Source of the DNA: Paenibacillus sp. JNUCC32 | GTDB lineage: Bacteria; Bacillota; Bacilli; Paenibacillales; Paenibacillaceae | Direction of reading: 5' to 3' | Assembly (NCBI RefSeq): GCF_014863545.1 | Contig: NZ_CP062260.1 | Location: 4,039,001 to 4,103,000 of the forward strand | DNA: 64,000 bases | In this document: positions 52,915 to 61,822 of the stretch, in pieces | How the letters are laid out: each line of letters opens with the position of its first letter | Position numbering within the stretch: position 1 is the stretch's first letter | The notes under the pieces: generated by a model | What the model saw: the letters and a program-made list of their open reading frames with translations, nothing else | The model's database searches: none | Told to the model about the DNA's origin: nothing | Made by a program: the position numbers and the translations under genes

Positions 52915-52941
52915 GTGAATCGATTCAAGGAATCGATTCAC
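52915..52941. promoter_or_regulatory. 12-bp inverted repeat, probable operator between regulator and ROK kinase
   Basis: GTGAATCGATTC and GAATCGATTCAC are exact complements with a 3-base spacer. Each arm also contains the palindrome GAATCGATTC. No T run follows, so it is not a terminator. It overlaps the regulator stop and lies 75 bases before the kinase. Confidence 0.65.
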
Positions 52942-53810
52942 TAGTACAGCTTATCCGCAACGGAACTTGCGGTTTTTTTCAACGATTCCGAGGCATCCTC
53001 TTTTTTCATCGTTAAGAGCGTTGTAAGAATGTTCAGCATATACGTCTGCATGAATTTTGTCGCCAGTGCCCCGCCCTCGGTCGGCATTTCCCGGGAAGAC
53101 ACGAGCAGCACCGTATCTGCGTACGTGGCAATCGGGGAGCGCAGGTGCCCGGTCAAGCAGATGACGTCCGCTCCATTCTTCTTCGCTTCCTTCACCGGAT
53201 CCACCAGGTCGCGCGTGCTTCCGGAAGTGGATATGGCGAATACGAGATCGCCCTTCTTGACCAATGAAGCGGACATGGCAATAATATGCGAATCCCGGTG
53301 CGCTTCCACATTGAGTCCCAGCCTCATCAGCTGATAATGCAAATCCAGGGCGGTTATGCCTGAAGAGCCTACGCCATAGACATACACTTTGTTTGCGGCC
53401 AGCAGTTTATCAACCGCCATCCTCAGATTGTCGGCATTCACCAGATCCAGCGTATTCTTCAGTAAAATTTCATGCTGCATCGTCAGCTTGCGAGCCACCG
53501 TCATCAGGTCGTCCTGCTCATCGATAGAGGTATCGACTACGGATGGGGGACGATCCACCAAGTCCTGTGCAACGGACAGCTTGAACTCATGAAATCCCCG
53601 GAACCCCAGCTTGCGGCAGAATCGAATGACGGAGGTCTCTCCGACCCCTGCTTTCTCGGACAAATCCGTAACGGTGGCAAGGACCGTTTCCTCAGGGAAA
53701 CCTTTTACGTAATCAGCCACTTTTTTCTCCGTCTTGGTCAGGGAAGAATAAATGCTTGATATCATCAGCAGCGTATTGGATTGATTCAGTCTTGGGCCTA
53801 CTCTTGCCAT
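52941..53810 (-). CDS. MurR/RpiR family regulator
   Basis: A 289-residue regulator. Residues 1-77 are the RpiR winged helix (LTKTEKKVADYVKGFPEETV, then EKAGVGETSVIRFCRKLGF), residues about 110-270 a SIS domain that binds a sugar phosphate (VYVYGVGSSGITALDLHYQL, VFAISTSGSTRDLVDPVKEA). In amino-sugar loci such proteins answer to ManNAc-6-P or GlcNAc-6-P. GAGGGAT precedes the ATG. A clear promoter lies at 53863-53892, and the repeat at 52915-52941 is a candidate binding site. Confidence 0.92.
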   Translation of the reverse strand: MARVGPRLNQSNTLLMISSIYSSLTKTEKKVADYVKGFPEETVLATVTDLSEKAGVGETSVIRFCRKLGFRGFHEFKLSVAQDLVDRPPSVVDTSIDEQDDLMTVARKLTMQHEILLKNTLDLVNADNLRMAVDKLLAANKVYVYGVGSSGITALDLHYQLMRLGLNVEAHRDSHIIAMSASLVKKGDLVFAISTSGSTRDLVDPVKEAKKNGADVICLTGHLRSPIATYADTVLLVSSREMPTEGGALATKFMQTYMLNILTTLLTMKKEDASESLKKTASSVADKLY

Positions 53811-53862
53811 TCCGATCCCTCATTTCTCTCTATCTGGACAAAAAAAGAATATTTTCTCCTTA

Positions 53863-53892
53863 ATTATATATTAAAAAAGAGTTTTCTTTCAA
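53863..53892 (-). promoter_or_regulatory. Sigma-A promoter of the RpiR regulator
   Basis: On the minus strand TTGAAA, 18 bases, TATAAT, with transcription starting about 45 bases before the ATG at 53810. Confidence 0.65.
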
Positions 53893-53896
53893 CAAC

Positions 53897-53942
53897 AAAA
53901 AAGAAGCTGTCAGCATCCTTATGGATCGGATACTGCAGCTTC
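53897..53942 (-). terminator. Terminator after helical protein 54001-54528
   Basis: GAAGCTG pairs with CAGCTTC, with inner ATCC/GGAT pairing, and six T follow on the minus strand. Confidence 0.65.
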
Positions 53943-54000
53943 CATCATGATTTCGTTGCATTAAGAAAAATTCTGTCCCACGCATCCTCATCAAACATGC

Positions 54001-54528
54001 TTACATCATCGTTCCGCTGTCGTCCGTGCTTGAAGTCAGTTCCTCGATAGCCACTGCCCCGTTCAGGCCGCCGCCGGCCGTTTGCGCCCGTTCCATTTGG
54101 TACCCTGCGTCCAGCATCGAGCCATCCAGCTGATGCAGCTGCTGGCTGACTTGATCCATCTGTTTGAACAGCTGGCGATACTGATAGGCTTGCGCATACT
54201 CGCTCTGCTGCGCGGCCTCGTCCAGCTGTTCGAACATCGTTTTATTCTCGCCCAGCACCTGTCGGTACTGCTCCGCCGCAGCGGTTCGGATATCCTGAGC
54301 CGCCCCCATCATCCCATGCAGCACCATCCTGCAGTTCACCAGCTCCTGGCGCACGGCGGAAGAAGTTTCAGGCGTGACCGAAGCCTGCGCATTCTGAAGC
54401 TCGGCGTGGATCCCGCCGAGCTCGTTCACGATCATCCCGACTTCGTCCATGCGGCCGTTCTGCCCTGCAGCAGCCAATTGGCTGGATAGCTGATTGAGTC
54501 TCATCGACATGTTTTGAATATTGCTCAT
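54001..54528 (-). CDS. Helical protein, unknown function
   Basis: A 175-residue protein, nearly all helix, with many Gln, Ala and Met (MRLNQLSSQLAAAGQNGRMD, YQYRQLFKQMDQVSQQLHQL). The pattern suggests a helical bundle or coiled coil like small cytoplasmic structural proteins. There is no signal peptide and no enzyme motif. GGGGAAT precedes the ATG. It stands alone with its own terminator between the amino-sugar locus and a divergent peptidase gene. Confidence 0.6.
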   Translation of the reverse strand: MSNIQNMSMRLNQLSSQLAAAGQNGRMDEVGMIVNELGGIHAELQNAQASVTPETSSAVRQELVNCRMVLHGMMGAAQDIRTAAAEQYRQVLGENKTMFEQLDEAAQQSEYAQAYQYRQLFKQMDQVSQQLHQLDGSMLDAGYQMERAQTAGGGLNGAVAIEELTSSTDDSGTMM

Positions 54529-54702
54529 TCGTTATTCCCCATTTCCGGACCAAGTCCTTTTTATGAACTAGGATGCGATAAACCATGGATTGCTATTCAT
54601 TCCGGTATCTGGGCGTGATTAACGGTCTGCTGGAATGCGGGTCGGGATGCCGATATAATAGAGTAAGCCATCATATGAAAGTAGGTAGATTAAAGAGTCC
54701 GC

Positions 54703-55296
54703 ATGATCAAACGCAAAAAAACGACGCTTTTCCTTGTTGTTGCCTTATTGCTCGCCATATTCTACATGCAGCTGCAAACCGCCATACCGGGATTTATCAA
54801 CGATCTCGATTTTGATTTTAATAGCAAAGAATCCCCTGAAATCACCCAGCTCCACCCTTATGTACTGCAGCAAAAGAATGAGCTTGTCCGTCTCACCAAG
54901 AAAAAAGGGATCACGATTGTCATAACGGACGGTTACCGGAGCCACGAAGAGCAGACCCGCATCTACAATCAGGGCCGCAGCACCGAGGGCAGCATCGTGA
55001 CGAATGCCAAGGCCGGGGAATCCCTCCACAATTACGGACTCGCCATTGATTTTGCGCTGAGGCTGAAGGATGGCAGCGTCATCTGGGATATGGAATACGA
55101 CGGGAACGGAAACGGCAAGGCCGACTGGATGGAAGTCGTGGAGATTGCAAAAGATTTAGGCTTCCAGTGGGGCGGAGATTGGGCCAACTTTCCGGATTAT
55201 CCGCATCTGCAAATCGATTTTGGATTATCGATCCGTGATTTGAAACGGGGAAAGCTCCCTCCCATGGACGCTTCCGAGTATTCGGAAGCCAAATGA
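54703..55296 (+). CDS. M15 family peptidoglycan peptidase (CwlK/VanY-like)
   Basis: A 197-residue exported enzyme anchored by an N-terminal helix (8-25). The M15 zinc motif is complete: SLHNYGLAIDFAL holds the HxxxxxxD, and DYPHLQID the late His. The Glu/Asp pair is in DMEYDGNGNGKADW. CwlK-type members cut L-Ala-D-Glu in cell-wall peptides; VanY-type ones remove terminal D-Ala. The preceding DGYRSHEEQTRIYNQGRS line is common to both. AAGAG precedes the ATG. A terminator follows. Confidence 0.88.
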   Translation: MIKRKKTTLFLVVALLLAIFYMQLQTAIPGFINDLDFDFNSKESPEITQLHPYVLQQKNELVRLTKKKGITIVITDGYRSHEEQTRIYNQGRSTEGSIVTNAKAGESLHNYGLAIDFALRLKDGSVIWDMEYDGNGNGKADWMEVVEIAKDLGFQWGGDWANFPDYPHLQIDFGLSIRDLKRGKLPPMDASEYSEAK

Positions 55297-55390
55297 AATG
55301 AGATTGTTATTTGTTTTAATTGAGCATCGAGGTTCGCATAGCATACTTTAGCTATACTCCAATATGACTAACGCATCAGGTAAATAAATC

Positions 55391-55424
55391 AAGGCCGACC
55401 GGATCCTTCCGGTCGGCCTTTTTT
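55391..55424 (+). terminator. Strong terminator after M15 peptidase gene
   Basis: AAGGCCGACCGGA pairs with TCCGGTCGGCCTT and is followed by TTTT. Confidence 0.85.
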
Positions 55425-55478
55425 GATGTTGTTCGCTGTTAAAGCGTCTCGACGAAGGTGTGATATTCAACCAAATGC

Positions 55479-55508
55479 TTGACATGCCGTTCACGTTTTG
55501 GTTATATA
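55479..55508 (+). promoter_or_regulatory. Promoter of the GntR/ABC operon
   Basis: A consensus TTGACA (55479-55484), then TATATA 18 bases downstream. The start codon of the regulator lies about 60 bases further. Confidence 0.6.
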
Positions 55509-55531
55509 GTCATATATATAAGCATATAACC
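55500..55531. promoter_or_regulatory. Inverted repeat over the GntR promoter
   Basis: GGTTATAT (55500-55507) and ATATAACC (55524-55531) are exact complements around an AT-rich 16-base centre. The left arm covers the -10 element, as expected for autorepression by the YtrA-type regulator encoded next. Confidence 0.6.
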
Positions 55532-55566
55532 TTAACAGGACAATGAAGGCAAGGTGGTGATTCTTA

Positions 55567-55953
55567 TTGAGCGGTACCGTGCATCCAGATAATAGGCCCC
55601 TGTTCATCCAGATCAAGGAAAAGATCGAGGACCAGATCGTCAATGACCAATTGCTTGAAGGTGAACAGGTTCCTTCCACGACGCAGCTGTCCCAATTTTA
55701 CAAAATAAATCACATTACGGTGTTGAAGGGAATCAACCTGCTGGTTGATTCCGGACTCATCTATAAAAAGCGAGGTGTCGGCATGTTTGTTGCTGAGGGG
55801 GCCAAGGAAATGCTGCTCCGGACCCGAAAGAGTGCATTTGCGGAACATTATGTGGTGCCTATGGTACAGGAAGCGGACAAACTCGGTTTGTCCACGGATG
55901 AGCTTGTTCAAATCATAACCCAGTTAAAAGGAAGTGACCCCCATGAATCTTGA
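55567..55953 (+). CDS. GntR family regulator, YtrA type
   Basis: A 128-residue regulator. Residues 10-80 form the GntR winged helix (PLFIQIKEKIEDQIVNDQLL, then VPSTTQLSQFYKINHITVLK and the wing KKRGVGMFV). The effector domain is only a short helical tail, typical of the YtrA subfamily that controls linked ABC transporters. The likely start is a TTG at 55567 after GGTGGTG. Its stop overlaps the ATP-binding gene. Confidence 0.88.
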   Translation: MSGTVHPDNRPLFIQIKEKIEDQIVNDQLLEGEQVPSTTQLSQFYKINHITVLKGINLLVDSGLIYKKRGVGMFVAEGAKEMLLRTRKSAFAEHYVVPMVQEADKLGLSTDELVQIITQLKGSDPHES

Positions 55954-56821
55954 TGTACAGTTAGATCGGGTATCGGTGACATACGGCAGCGTCGAAGCCG
56001 TCCGCGATATTTCCCTCCGCCTCCCGGCCGGCAAAATTTACGGTCTCCTCGGTCGCAACGGCGCAGGCAAAACCTCGCTCCTGTCGATCCTGGCTTCATT
56101 TCGCGAACCATCGTCGGGATCGGTTACGATTGGCGGCGAGCAGCCCTTCGAAAATGCCAAAATCATGAGGGAAGTTTCCTACATCTACGATGTCGACTAT
56201 AAAGAGGAGACGGACAAGGTCAAGGCCGCGATTGAATCCGTTGCCAGGTACCGGCCCCATTTTGATACGGCTTATGCCCTGGAGCTTGCCCGCAAATTCA
56301 ATTTGCCCCTGGATAAACAGCTCAAGCAGCTCTCCAAAGGCATGCAGTCCGCTTTTAACGTATGCATCGGCCTCGCCAGCCGGTCGCCGGTTACCATTCT
56401 GGATGAAGCTTATCTCGGCATGGATGCGCCTTCGCGCGAAATTTTTTACCGGGAACTGCTGAAGGACCAGGAACGACATCCGCGTACGTTCATTCTTTCC
56501 ACCCACTTGGTATCGGAGATGGATTATTTGTTTGAGGAAGTCATTATCATCCACAAAGGCCGGTTCATTCTTCAAGACGATTATGAAAGCCTTACGTCCA
56601 GAGGTGTATCCATTACGGGTCCCGCGGCCAAGGTGGACGAATTCATCCAGGGCATGAAGGTGCTCAACGTGCAGCAGCTCGGTTCCACCAAGGCCGTCAT
56701 GGTCTACGGGGATCTGGGCGAGGCATCTCAATCAGCCGCATTGAAGGCAGGACTTGAGATCGGGCCGATCTCGCTCCAGGACTTGTTTATCCATCTGACG
56801 GGGGAGGAGTATTCCGCATGA
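55943..56821 (+). CDS. ABC transporter ATP-binding protein
   Basis: A 292-residue ATPase. Walker A GRNGAGKT is at 37-44; the signature is LSKGMQ instead of LSGGQ; Walker B VTILDEAYLGMD keeps the catalytic Glu but has Ala where Pro is usual. Such variants are found in YtrB-type ATPases regulated by YtrA-like proteins. The C-terminal 80 residues form a small regulatory extension. The ATG at 55943 lies after AAGGAAGTG and overlaps the regulator gene. The export substrate may be an antimicrobial or a lipid-related compound; this is inference from the family. Confidence 0.9.
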   Translation: MNLDVQLDRVSVTYGSVEAVRDISLRLPAGKIYGLLGRNGAGKTSLLSILASFREPSSGSVTIGGEQPFENAKIMREVSYIYDVDYKEETDKVKAAIESVARYRPHFDTAYALELARKFNLPLDKQLKQLSKGMQSAFNVCIGLASRSPVTILDEAYLGMDAPSREIFYRELLKDQERHPRTFILSTHLVSEMDYLFEEVIIIHKGRFILQDDYESLTSRGVSITGPAAKVDEFIQGMKVLNVQQLGSTKAVMVYGDLGEASQSAALKAGLEIGPISLQDLFIHLTGEEYSA

Positions 56822-57546
56822 AAAAGACGTCATCGCCCGTAAGCAAAGTATCGACGGAAATGTTTATTCAACAAGGCAGCTGGGCTTTGGGTTTTCTAAC
56901 GATTGTGCTGCTGATCTATATTGGAGCCGGCATCGGCAGCATCATTGGCATCAATGTTCGGGAAGGAATATCAGATGAGGACTTCTTCTCCATCGCATAC
57001 CGCTCCACCAAAGGATTTATGCTTGTCATCGGCATTATTTCAGCTTACGGTTTTCTGAGCTATTATGTAAGACACGGCATTACGCGCCGGGATTTCTTTG
57101 GTGGTTCCGCTTTAGCGGCCGTCTATCTGTCCCTGGCATTTCCGGTTGCCGCGGCACTGATCCAGTGGATTGTCTCGCTGTTTGCATCACAAGATGCGGG
57201 AAGCACCCGACTGCTGCAGGAGTTCGACAACAGCTGGCTGCTGACGCTCGTTTCCTACGGTATCCAAATCTTCATCTATTATTTGATGGGGTGGATGATT
57301 GGATCCGGATTTTACCGGTTTGGCTGGATTCGCGGCTTGGGATGGATCGCCGTTGCCCTCATGTTGATCGGCTTCATGGATGCATTGTGGCAGTTCGAGC
57401 TGGCTTCCATATGGGAACAGTGGTTGCCGGTCACGACAGACTTTTCCGTCACGCTGCCGGTTTCGCTCGCAGGCTCCCTGGCCGTCATCCTGATTGCAAT
57501 GATTCTGATTCGGCTGATCACCCGAAGAGTTACGATCAAAATGTAA
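56818..57546 (+). CDS. ABC transporter membrane subunit
   Basis: A 242-residue protein with six hydrophobic helices (for example FLTIVLLIYIGAGIGSIIGI, IGIISAYGFLSYYV, ALAAVYLSLAFPVAAALI). It begins inside the stop of the ATPase gene (ATGA), so the two are translated together and form one exporter. There is no conserved EAA loop, as expected for exporters. It ends at a strong terminator. Confidence 0.8.
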   Translation: MKKTSSPVSKVSTEMFIQQGSWALGFLTIVLLIYIGAGIGSIIGINVREGISDEDFFSIAYRSTKGFMLVIGIISAYGFLSYYVRHGITRRDFFGGSALAAVYLSLAFPVAAALIQWIVSLFASQDAGSTRLLQEFDNSWLLTLVSYGIQIFIYYLMGWMIGSGFYRFGWIRGLGWIAVALMLIGFMDALWQFELASIWEQWLPVTTDFSVTLPVSLAGSLAVILIAMILIRLITRRVTIKM

Positions 57547-57560
57547 CCAATACGCAAAAT

Positions 57561-57607
57561 AAATGGCTGATCCAGGGTAGCACCTTCTACCCCGGAATCA
57601 GCCATTT
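57561..57607. terminator. Bidirectional terminator
   Basis: AAATGGCTGATCC pairs with GGAATCAGCCATTT, with an inner GGGTAG/CTACCC stem, lying between convergent genes. Confidence 0.85.
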
Positions 57608-57631
57608 TATGATATAACGCCACCGTATAGA

Positions 57632-58798
57632 TTAAGCGGCACTGCTTTTCTTCTTATTATAAATGTCGAAGGCTACCGCCGCGAGGAGAACCAGGCCCTT
57701 AATGCCTTGCTGCCAGTCGATGCCGAGACCTACGAGCGACATCCCGTTATTGAGGACGCCCATGACGAGCCCCCCAATGATCGCGCCGAAGACCGTCCCG
57801 ATCCCGCCGGTGGCCGAAGCGCCGCCGATGAAGCTCGCCGCGATGGCATCCAGCTCGAAGTTCGTACCGGCTCTCGGCGTCGCCGCGTTCAAGCGGGCGG
57901 CAAAAATCAAACCGGAGATGGCGGCCATGACGCCCATATTGACGAATACCCAGAACGTGACCTTCTTGGTTTTCACGCCGGACAGCGCCGCCGCTTTTTC
58001 GTTGCCGCCAAGCGCATAAATATGACGGCCCATCACGGTTTTGTTCATCACGAAGGAATAGATGATAATGAGCACCAGCAGCAGAATCAGAATGTTCGGC
58101 AGGCCGGCGTAACTAGCCAGCATGAACGTAAAGGCATTGATCACGGCCGCAATGAGCACCAGCTTCAGGAGGAACAAGCCGCTTGGCAGAACGTCGAAGT
58201 TGTATTTTTTGTGGGCCTTTCGTTCCCGCAGCTCATTGATCAGGAAAATAACCGTAAAGATGATGCCAGCCAGAATCGCGATCAGGTTGGTGCCGGTGTT
58301 GCCGAAGTCCGGAATGAAGCCGGAGCTTAGCTTCTGGAAGCCGCCCGGAAACGGCGCAATGGATTGGCCCTCCAGCACAATCATCGTCAGGCCGCGGAAC
58401 AGGAGCATGCCGGCCAGGGTTACGATAAAGGCCGGTATCCTCACGTAAGCCACCCAGAATCCCTGCCATGCTCCGATCAGACCGCCGACGATCAAGGATA
58501 CGATGACGGCAATGACCGGATGCAGCTGCATATCGACCATCATGATCGCAGCAACGGCGCCGACGAAGGCGGCTACCGAACCGACCGACAAATCAATATG
58601 ACCCGTAATGATGACAAGCACCATGCCGATGGCCAGTACGAGAATATAGCTGTTCTGGAGAATCAGGTTCGTGATGTTGATCGGCTCCAGCAGCAGCCCT
58701 CCCGTAATGATTTGGAAAAAAATCATAATGACAACAAGGGCGATGATCATCCCGTATTGGCGGATGTTGTTTTTAAACATTTTTTTGAGCGTCTCCAT
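57632..58798 (-). CDS. Sugar ABC transporter permease (GguB/XylH type)
   Basis: A 388-residue membrane protein of the CUT2 class with ten or more helices (MIIALVVIMIFFQIITGGLL, NSYILVLAIGMVLVIITGHI with DLSVGSVAAFVGA, a family mark). The region AASFIGGASATGGIGTVFGA is the late loop that contacts the ATPase. It is the last gene of the importer with the double ATPase at 58801-60333, two bases away. GGAGGGG precedes the ATG. Confidence 0.9.
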   Translation of the reverse strand: METLKKMFKNNIRQYGMIIALVVIMIFFQIITGGLLLEPINITNLILQNSYILVLAIGMVLVIITGHIDLSVGSVAAFVGAVAAIMMVDMQLHPVIAVIVSLIVGGLIGAWQGFWVAYVRIPAFIVTLAGMLLFRGLTMIVLEGQSIAPFPGGFQKLSSGFIPDFGNTGTNLIAILAGIIFTVIFLINELRERKAHKKYNFDVLPSGLFLLKLVLIAAVINAFTFMLASYAGLPNILILLLVLIIIYSFVMNKTVMGRHIYALGGNEKAAALSGVKTKKVTFWVFVNMGVMAAISGLIFAARLNAATPRAGTNFELDAIAASFIGGASATGGIGTVFGAIIGGLVMGVLNNGMSLVGLGIDWQQGIKGLVLLAAVAFDIYNKKKSSAA

Positions 58799-58800
58799 GC

Positions 58801-60333
58801 TTAAGCCCCTCCATTCTTGGTCATGTATCTCATCAAGGTTTCCTGCGAAGCCTGTTCTCTGCCAACTTCTCCGGTCATCCGTCCCGCGCTCATGACATAA
58901 ATCCGGTCGCAGATCCCTAAAATTTCAGGCAGCTCCGAGGAAATGACAAGCACCGCCTTCCCCTCATCCGCCAGCTGGTTGATGATCGCGTAGATTTCGT
59001 ATTTGGCTCCGACGTCAATCCCCCGCGTCGGCTCATCCAGAATCAGGATGTCGGGCTCGGCATAGATCCATTTACTCAGCACAACCTTCTGTTGATTCCC
59101 CCCGCTGAGGTTCCCCGTCTTCTGGAGAATGTTCGGCGTTTTGATCTTGAGCTTCTTCCGCATGTCTTCCGCCACGAGGATTTCTTCCCGATCATCAATG
59201 ACCATGTTCTTTGCCAGCTTGGACAGTCCGGTCAGCGAGATGTTGCGTTTGATATCGTCCATGAGGATCAGTCCGTATTCCTTCCGGTCCTCGGTCACGT
59301 AAGCAAAGCCGTTTTCAATCGCCTCGTTGATGGACTGATTGCGGATTTCCTTGCCGTCTTTCCGAAGCGTACCCGTGATGTTCCGGCCGTAAGCCCTGCC
59401 GAAAATACTCATCGCAAGCTCGGTCCGGCCGGATCCCATCAGCCCGGCAATGCCCACGACCTCCCCCTGGCGGATATTCATGCTCACATTGTCAATCACT
59501 TTTCGGCCTGCTTGCAGCTCGTGATATACCGTCCAATCCTTAACTTCCAGGATGACCTCCCCGATCTTCGGGCTCCGCTCCGGATAGCGGTTCGTCAAAT
59601 CCCGCCCGACCATGCCGCGGATGATCCGGTCCTCGTTCACCTCGCCGCCTCTCATATCCAGCGTTTCAATGGTCTGGCCGTCGCGCAGAATCGTAATGGA
59701 ATCCGATACCTTCGACACCTCGTTCAATTTATGGGAGATCAGGATGCAGGAAATTCCCTGCTTCTTGAATTCCAGCATCAGCGCAAGCAAATTCTCGCTG
59801 TCGTCCTCGTTGAGCGCCGCCGTTGGCTCGTCCAGAATAAGCAGCTTCACCTTCTTGGATAAGGCCTTCGCAATTTCGACCAACTGCTGCTTGCCGACGC
59901 CGATGCTGCCCACCTGCGTATTCGGGTTCTCGCTGAGCCCCACCTTATCCAGCAGCTCTTTGGCCCCCGTCATCGTCTCATTCCAGTTCATGATGCCCTT
60001 CTCGGCGCGCTCGTTCCCCAAGTAGATGTTCTCGGCAATCGACAAATAAGGAATCAGCGCAAGCTCCTGATGGATGATGACGATGCCCAGGTCTTCGCTT
60101 TGCTTGATGTTTTTAAATTCACAGACGCTGCCTTTGAACAGAATATCTCCCTCATAGCTGCCGTAAGGATACACGCCGCTCAGCACTTTCATCAGCGTGG
60201 ATTTGCCTGCTCCGTTCTCCCCGCACAGGGAGTGGATCTCGCCTTCGCGAACCTTCAGATTCACCTGGTCCAGCGCCTTTACCCCGGGAAACGCTTTCGT
60301 AATGTTCCTCATTTCAAGAATGTACTCTGACAT
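58801..60333 (-). CDS. Sugar ABC transporter double ATPase (GguA/XylG type)
   Basis: A 510-residue protein with two ATP-binding domains, usual for CUT2 importers. Domain 1 has Walker A GENGAGKS and Walker [12 protein letters not shown] with signature [10 protein letters not shown]; domain 2 has a degenerate Walker A GLMGSGRT, signature [14 protein letters not shown] and [12 protein letters not shown]. This arrangement (only the first site fully standard) is typical. It powers uptake through the permease that follows. AAGGTG precedes the ATG. Confidence 0.93.
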   Translation of the reverse strand: MSEYILEMRNITKAFPGVKALDQVNLKVREGEIHSLCGENGAGKSTLMKVLSGVYPYGSYEGDILFKGSVCEFKNIKQSEDLGIVIIHQELALIPYLSIAENIYLGNERAEKGIMNWNETMTGAKELLDKVGLSENPNTQVGSIGVGKQQLVEIAKALSKKVKLLILDEPTAALNEDDSENLLALMLEFKKQGISCILISHKLNEVSKVSDSITILRDGQTIETLDMRGGEVNEDRIIRGMVGRDLTNRYPERSPKIGEVILEVKDWTVYHELQAGRKVIDNVSMNIRQGEVVGIAGLMGSGRTELAMSIFGRAYGRNITGTLRKDGKEIRNQSINEAIENGFAYVTEDRKEYGLILMDDIKRNISLTGLSKLAKNMVIDDREEILVAEDMRKKLKIKTPNILQKTGNLSGGNQQKVVLSKWIYAEPDILILDEPTRGIDVGAKYEIYAIINQLADEGKAVLVISSELPEILGICDRIYVMSAGRMTGEVGREQASQETLMRYMTKNGGA

Positions 60334-60376
60334 CTGGCTTCACCTTCCTATCCTTTCGTGTTCGCTTGACTAAAGA

Positions 60377-61462
60377 CTATTTCAATCCGATTTCTTCCTT
60401 GGAATAGTAGCCCGTCTCCACAACCTCTTTCTCCACGTTGGAAGCATCAACGGATACAGGGGGAAGCAAATAGGCAGGCACGACCTTGATGCCGTTGTCG
60501 TACGATTCCGTATCGTTCACCTCGGCCTCTTCTCCCTTCAGCACGCTCTCCGCCATCTTCACCGCCTGCTCGGCGAGCTGGCGCGTGTCCTTGAACACCG
60601 TCTGGGTTTGCTCACCGGCCACGATCGACTTAATGGAAGCAAGCTCCGCATCCTGACCCGTGATGATCGGCAGCGGCTTGCCGGCCGTCCCGTAGCCTAC
60701 GCCCTTGAGCGAGGAGATGATGCCGATGCTGATCCCGTCGTAGGGCGACAGCACCGCGTCCAGATTCTCGCTGGAGTAGTTGGCGCTGATCAGGTTATCC
60801 ATCCGCGACTGGGCCAGGGCGCCGTCCCAGCGCAGAGTCGCAATCTGGGCCATCGTGGTCTGTTTGCTCCGAACGACAAGCTTGCCCGAATCCATGTAAG
60901 GCTTGAGCACGGACATCGCGCCGTCATAGAAGAAGTAAGCATTGTTATCGTCCGGCGATCCGCCGAACAGCTCGATATTGAACGGCCCCTTCCCTTCCTT
61001 CAGGCCAAGCTTCTCTTCAATATAGGAGGCCTGCTGAACGCCGACCTGGAAATTGTCGAAGGTGGCATAATAACTCAAATGCTCGGTGTTTCGGATCAAC
61101 CGGTCGTAGGCGATGACCTTGATTCCCTGATCATGGGCCTTCTTGATCACGTCGGTCAGCGTATTGCCGTCGATCGAAGCGATGACGATCACGTCGACCC
61201 CTTTCGTAATCATGTTCTCGATTTGGGAAATCTGGTTTTCAATCACGTCCTCGGCGAATTGAAGGTCGGTTTTATACCCTTTTTCCTGAAACAGCCGCTC
61301 CATGTTCTTCCCGTCAGCCACCCAGCGTTCGGATGATTTGGTGGGCATCGCAAGGCCGACGTAACCCTTCTTTGCATCGCCGGTTTGGCTTTCGGCGAGG
61401 TTGCAGGCCGTCAGGGCCAAGAGCAGCACCGCGATCAGCAATCCTGGCAATCCTCTCTTCAT
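60377..61462 (-). CDS. Sugar-binding lipoprotein (ChvE type)
   Basis: A 361-residue lipoprotein. LTAC gives lipidated Cys20. The fold is that of ChvE/Xyl[61 protein letters not shown] and [20 protein letters not shown], which hold sugar-binding Asp, Arg and Asn. ChvE-type proteins bind several sugars such as arabinose, galactose and glucose. AAAGGGG precedes the ATG at 61462. A cre site lies 30-43 bases upstream, so glucose repression by CcpA is likely. Confidence 0.9.
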   Translation of the reverse strand: MKRGLPGLLIAVLLLALTACNLAESQTGDAKKGYVGLAMPTKSSERWVADGKNMERLFQEKGYKTDLQFAEDVIENQISQIENMITKGVDVIVIASIDGNTLTDVIKKAHDQGIKVIAYDRLIRNTEHLSYYATFDNFQVGVQQASYIEEKLGLKEGKGPFNIELFGGSPDDNNAYFFYDGAMSVLKPYMDSGKLVVRSKQTTMAQIATLRWDGALAQSRMDNLISANYSSENLDAVLSPYDGISIGIISSLKGVGYGTAGKPLPIITGQDAELASIKSIVAGEQTQTVFKDTRQLAEQAVKMAESVLKGEEAEVNDTESYDNGIKVVPAYLLPPVSVDASNVEKEVVETGYYSKEEIGLK

Positions 61463-61491
61463 CGGTAGTTCCCCTTTCCGAAAAATGAAAT

Positions 61492-61505
61492 CGAGAGCGC
61501 TTACA
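61492..61505 (-). promoter_or_regulatory. cre site (CcpA operator)
   Basis: On the minus strand TGTAAGCGCTCTCG agrees with TGWNANCGNTNWCA at every fixed position but the last. It lies just upstream of the sugar-binding protein gene, in the transcribed leader or promoter. Confidence 0.7.
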
Positions 61506-61675
61506 ACCGAAGGTTCGAAAAGCCTCTCTGTACTAAAAAGGATACCTCCGTTCGGGTGGAGGGGTCTTTCCACGAAAACAACCTTTTTTATAATTTTCAT
61601 ACTTTTGTTGTTCGGCATTCTTGCGAGATGTGCACAGTATGCTCCATGGGAACCGGCCCGAATGACTTTATCGTC
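61506..61675. other. Upstream region of the sugar-importer operon, no gene seen
   Basis: Together with the cre site and two hairpins it makes a 360-base stretch without a gene. The AT-rich part near 61585-61615 probably holds the promoter; I could not fix a -10/-35 pair. Confidence 0.35.
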
Positions 61676-61723
61676 GTCAAAAAGAGCCCCCGGTTTGTTG
61701 TTTGCCAACGAACCGGAGGCTCT
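61676..61723 (-). terminator. Second hairpin downstream of the SLH protein gene
   Basis: AGAGCCCCCGGTT pairs with AACCGGAGGCTCT with a small bulge; TTTTTGACG follows on the minus strand. It may back up the terminator at 61781-61812. Confidence 0.6.
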
Positions 61724-61780
61724 CTCCATGCTGCAGCGTATATCCGCACGCAACCAGATGTTCTCTTTCCGTGCGGAAAT

Positions 61781-61812
61781 AAAAAGGCCGGCGGGCACTA
61801 ACGCCCGCCGAC
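61781..61812 (-). terminator. Terminator after Ig/SLH surface protein gene
   Basis: CGGCGGGC pairs with GCCCGCCG, and TTTTT follows on the minus strand, eleven bases after the stop at 61823. Confidence 0.8.
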
Positions 61813-61822
61813 CATACTGCGA

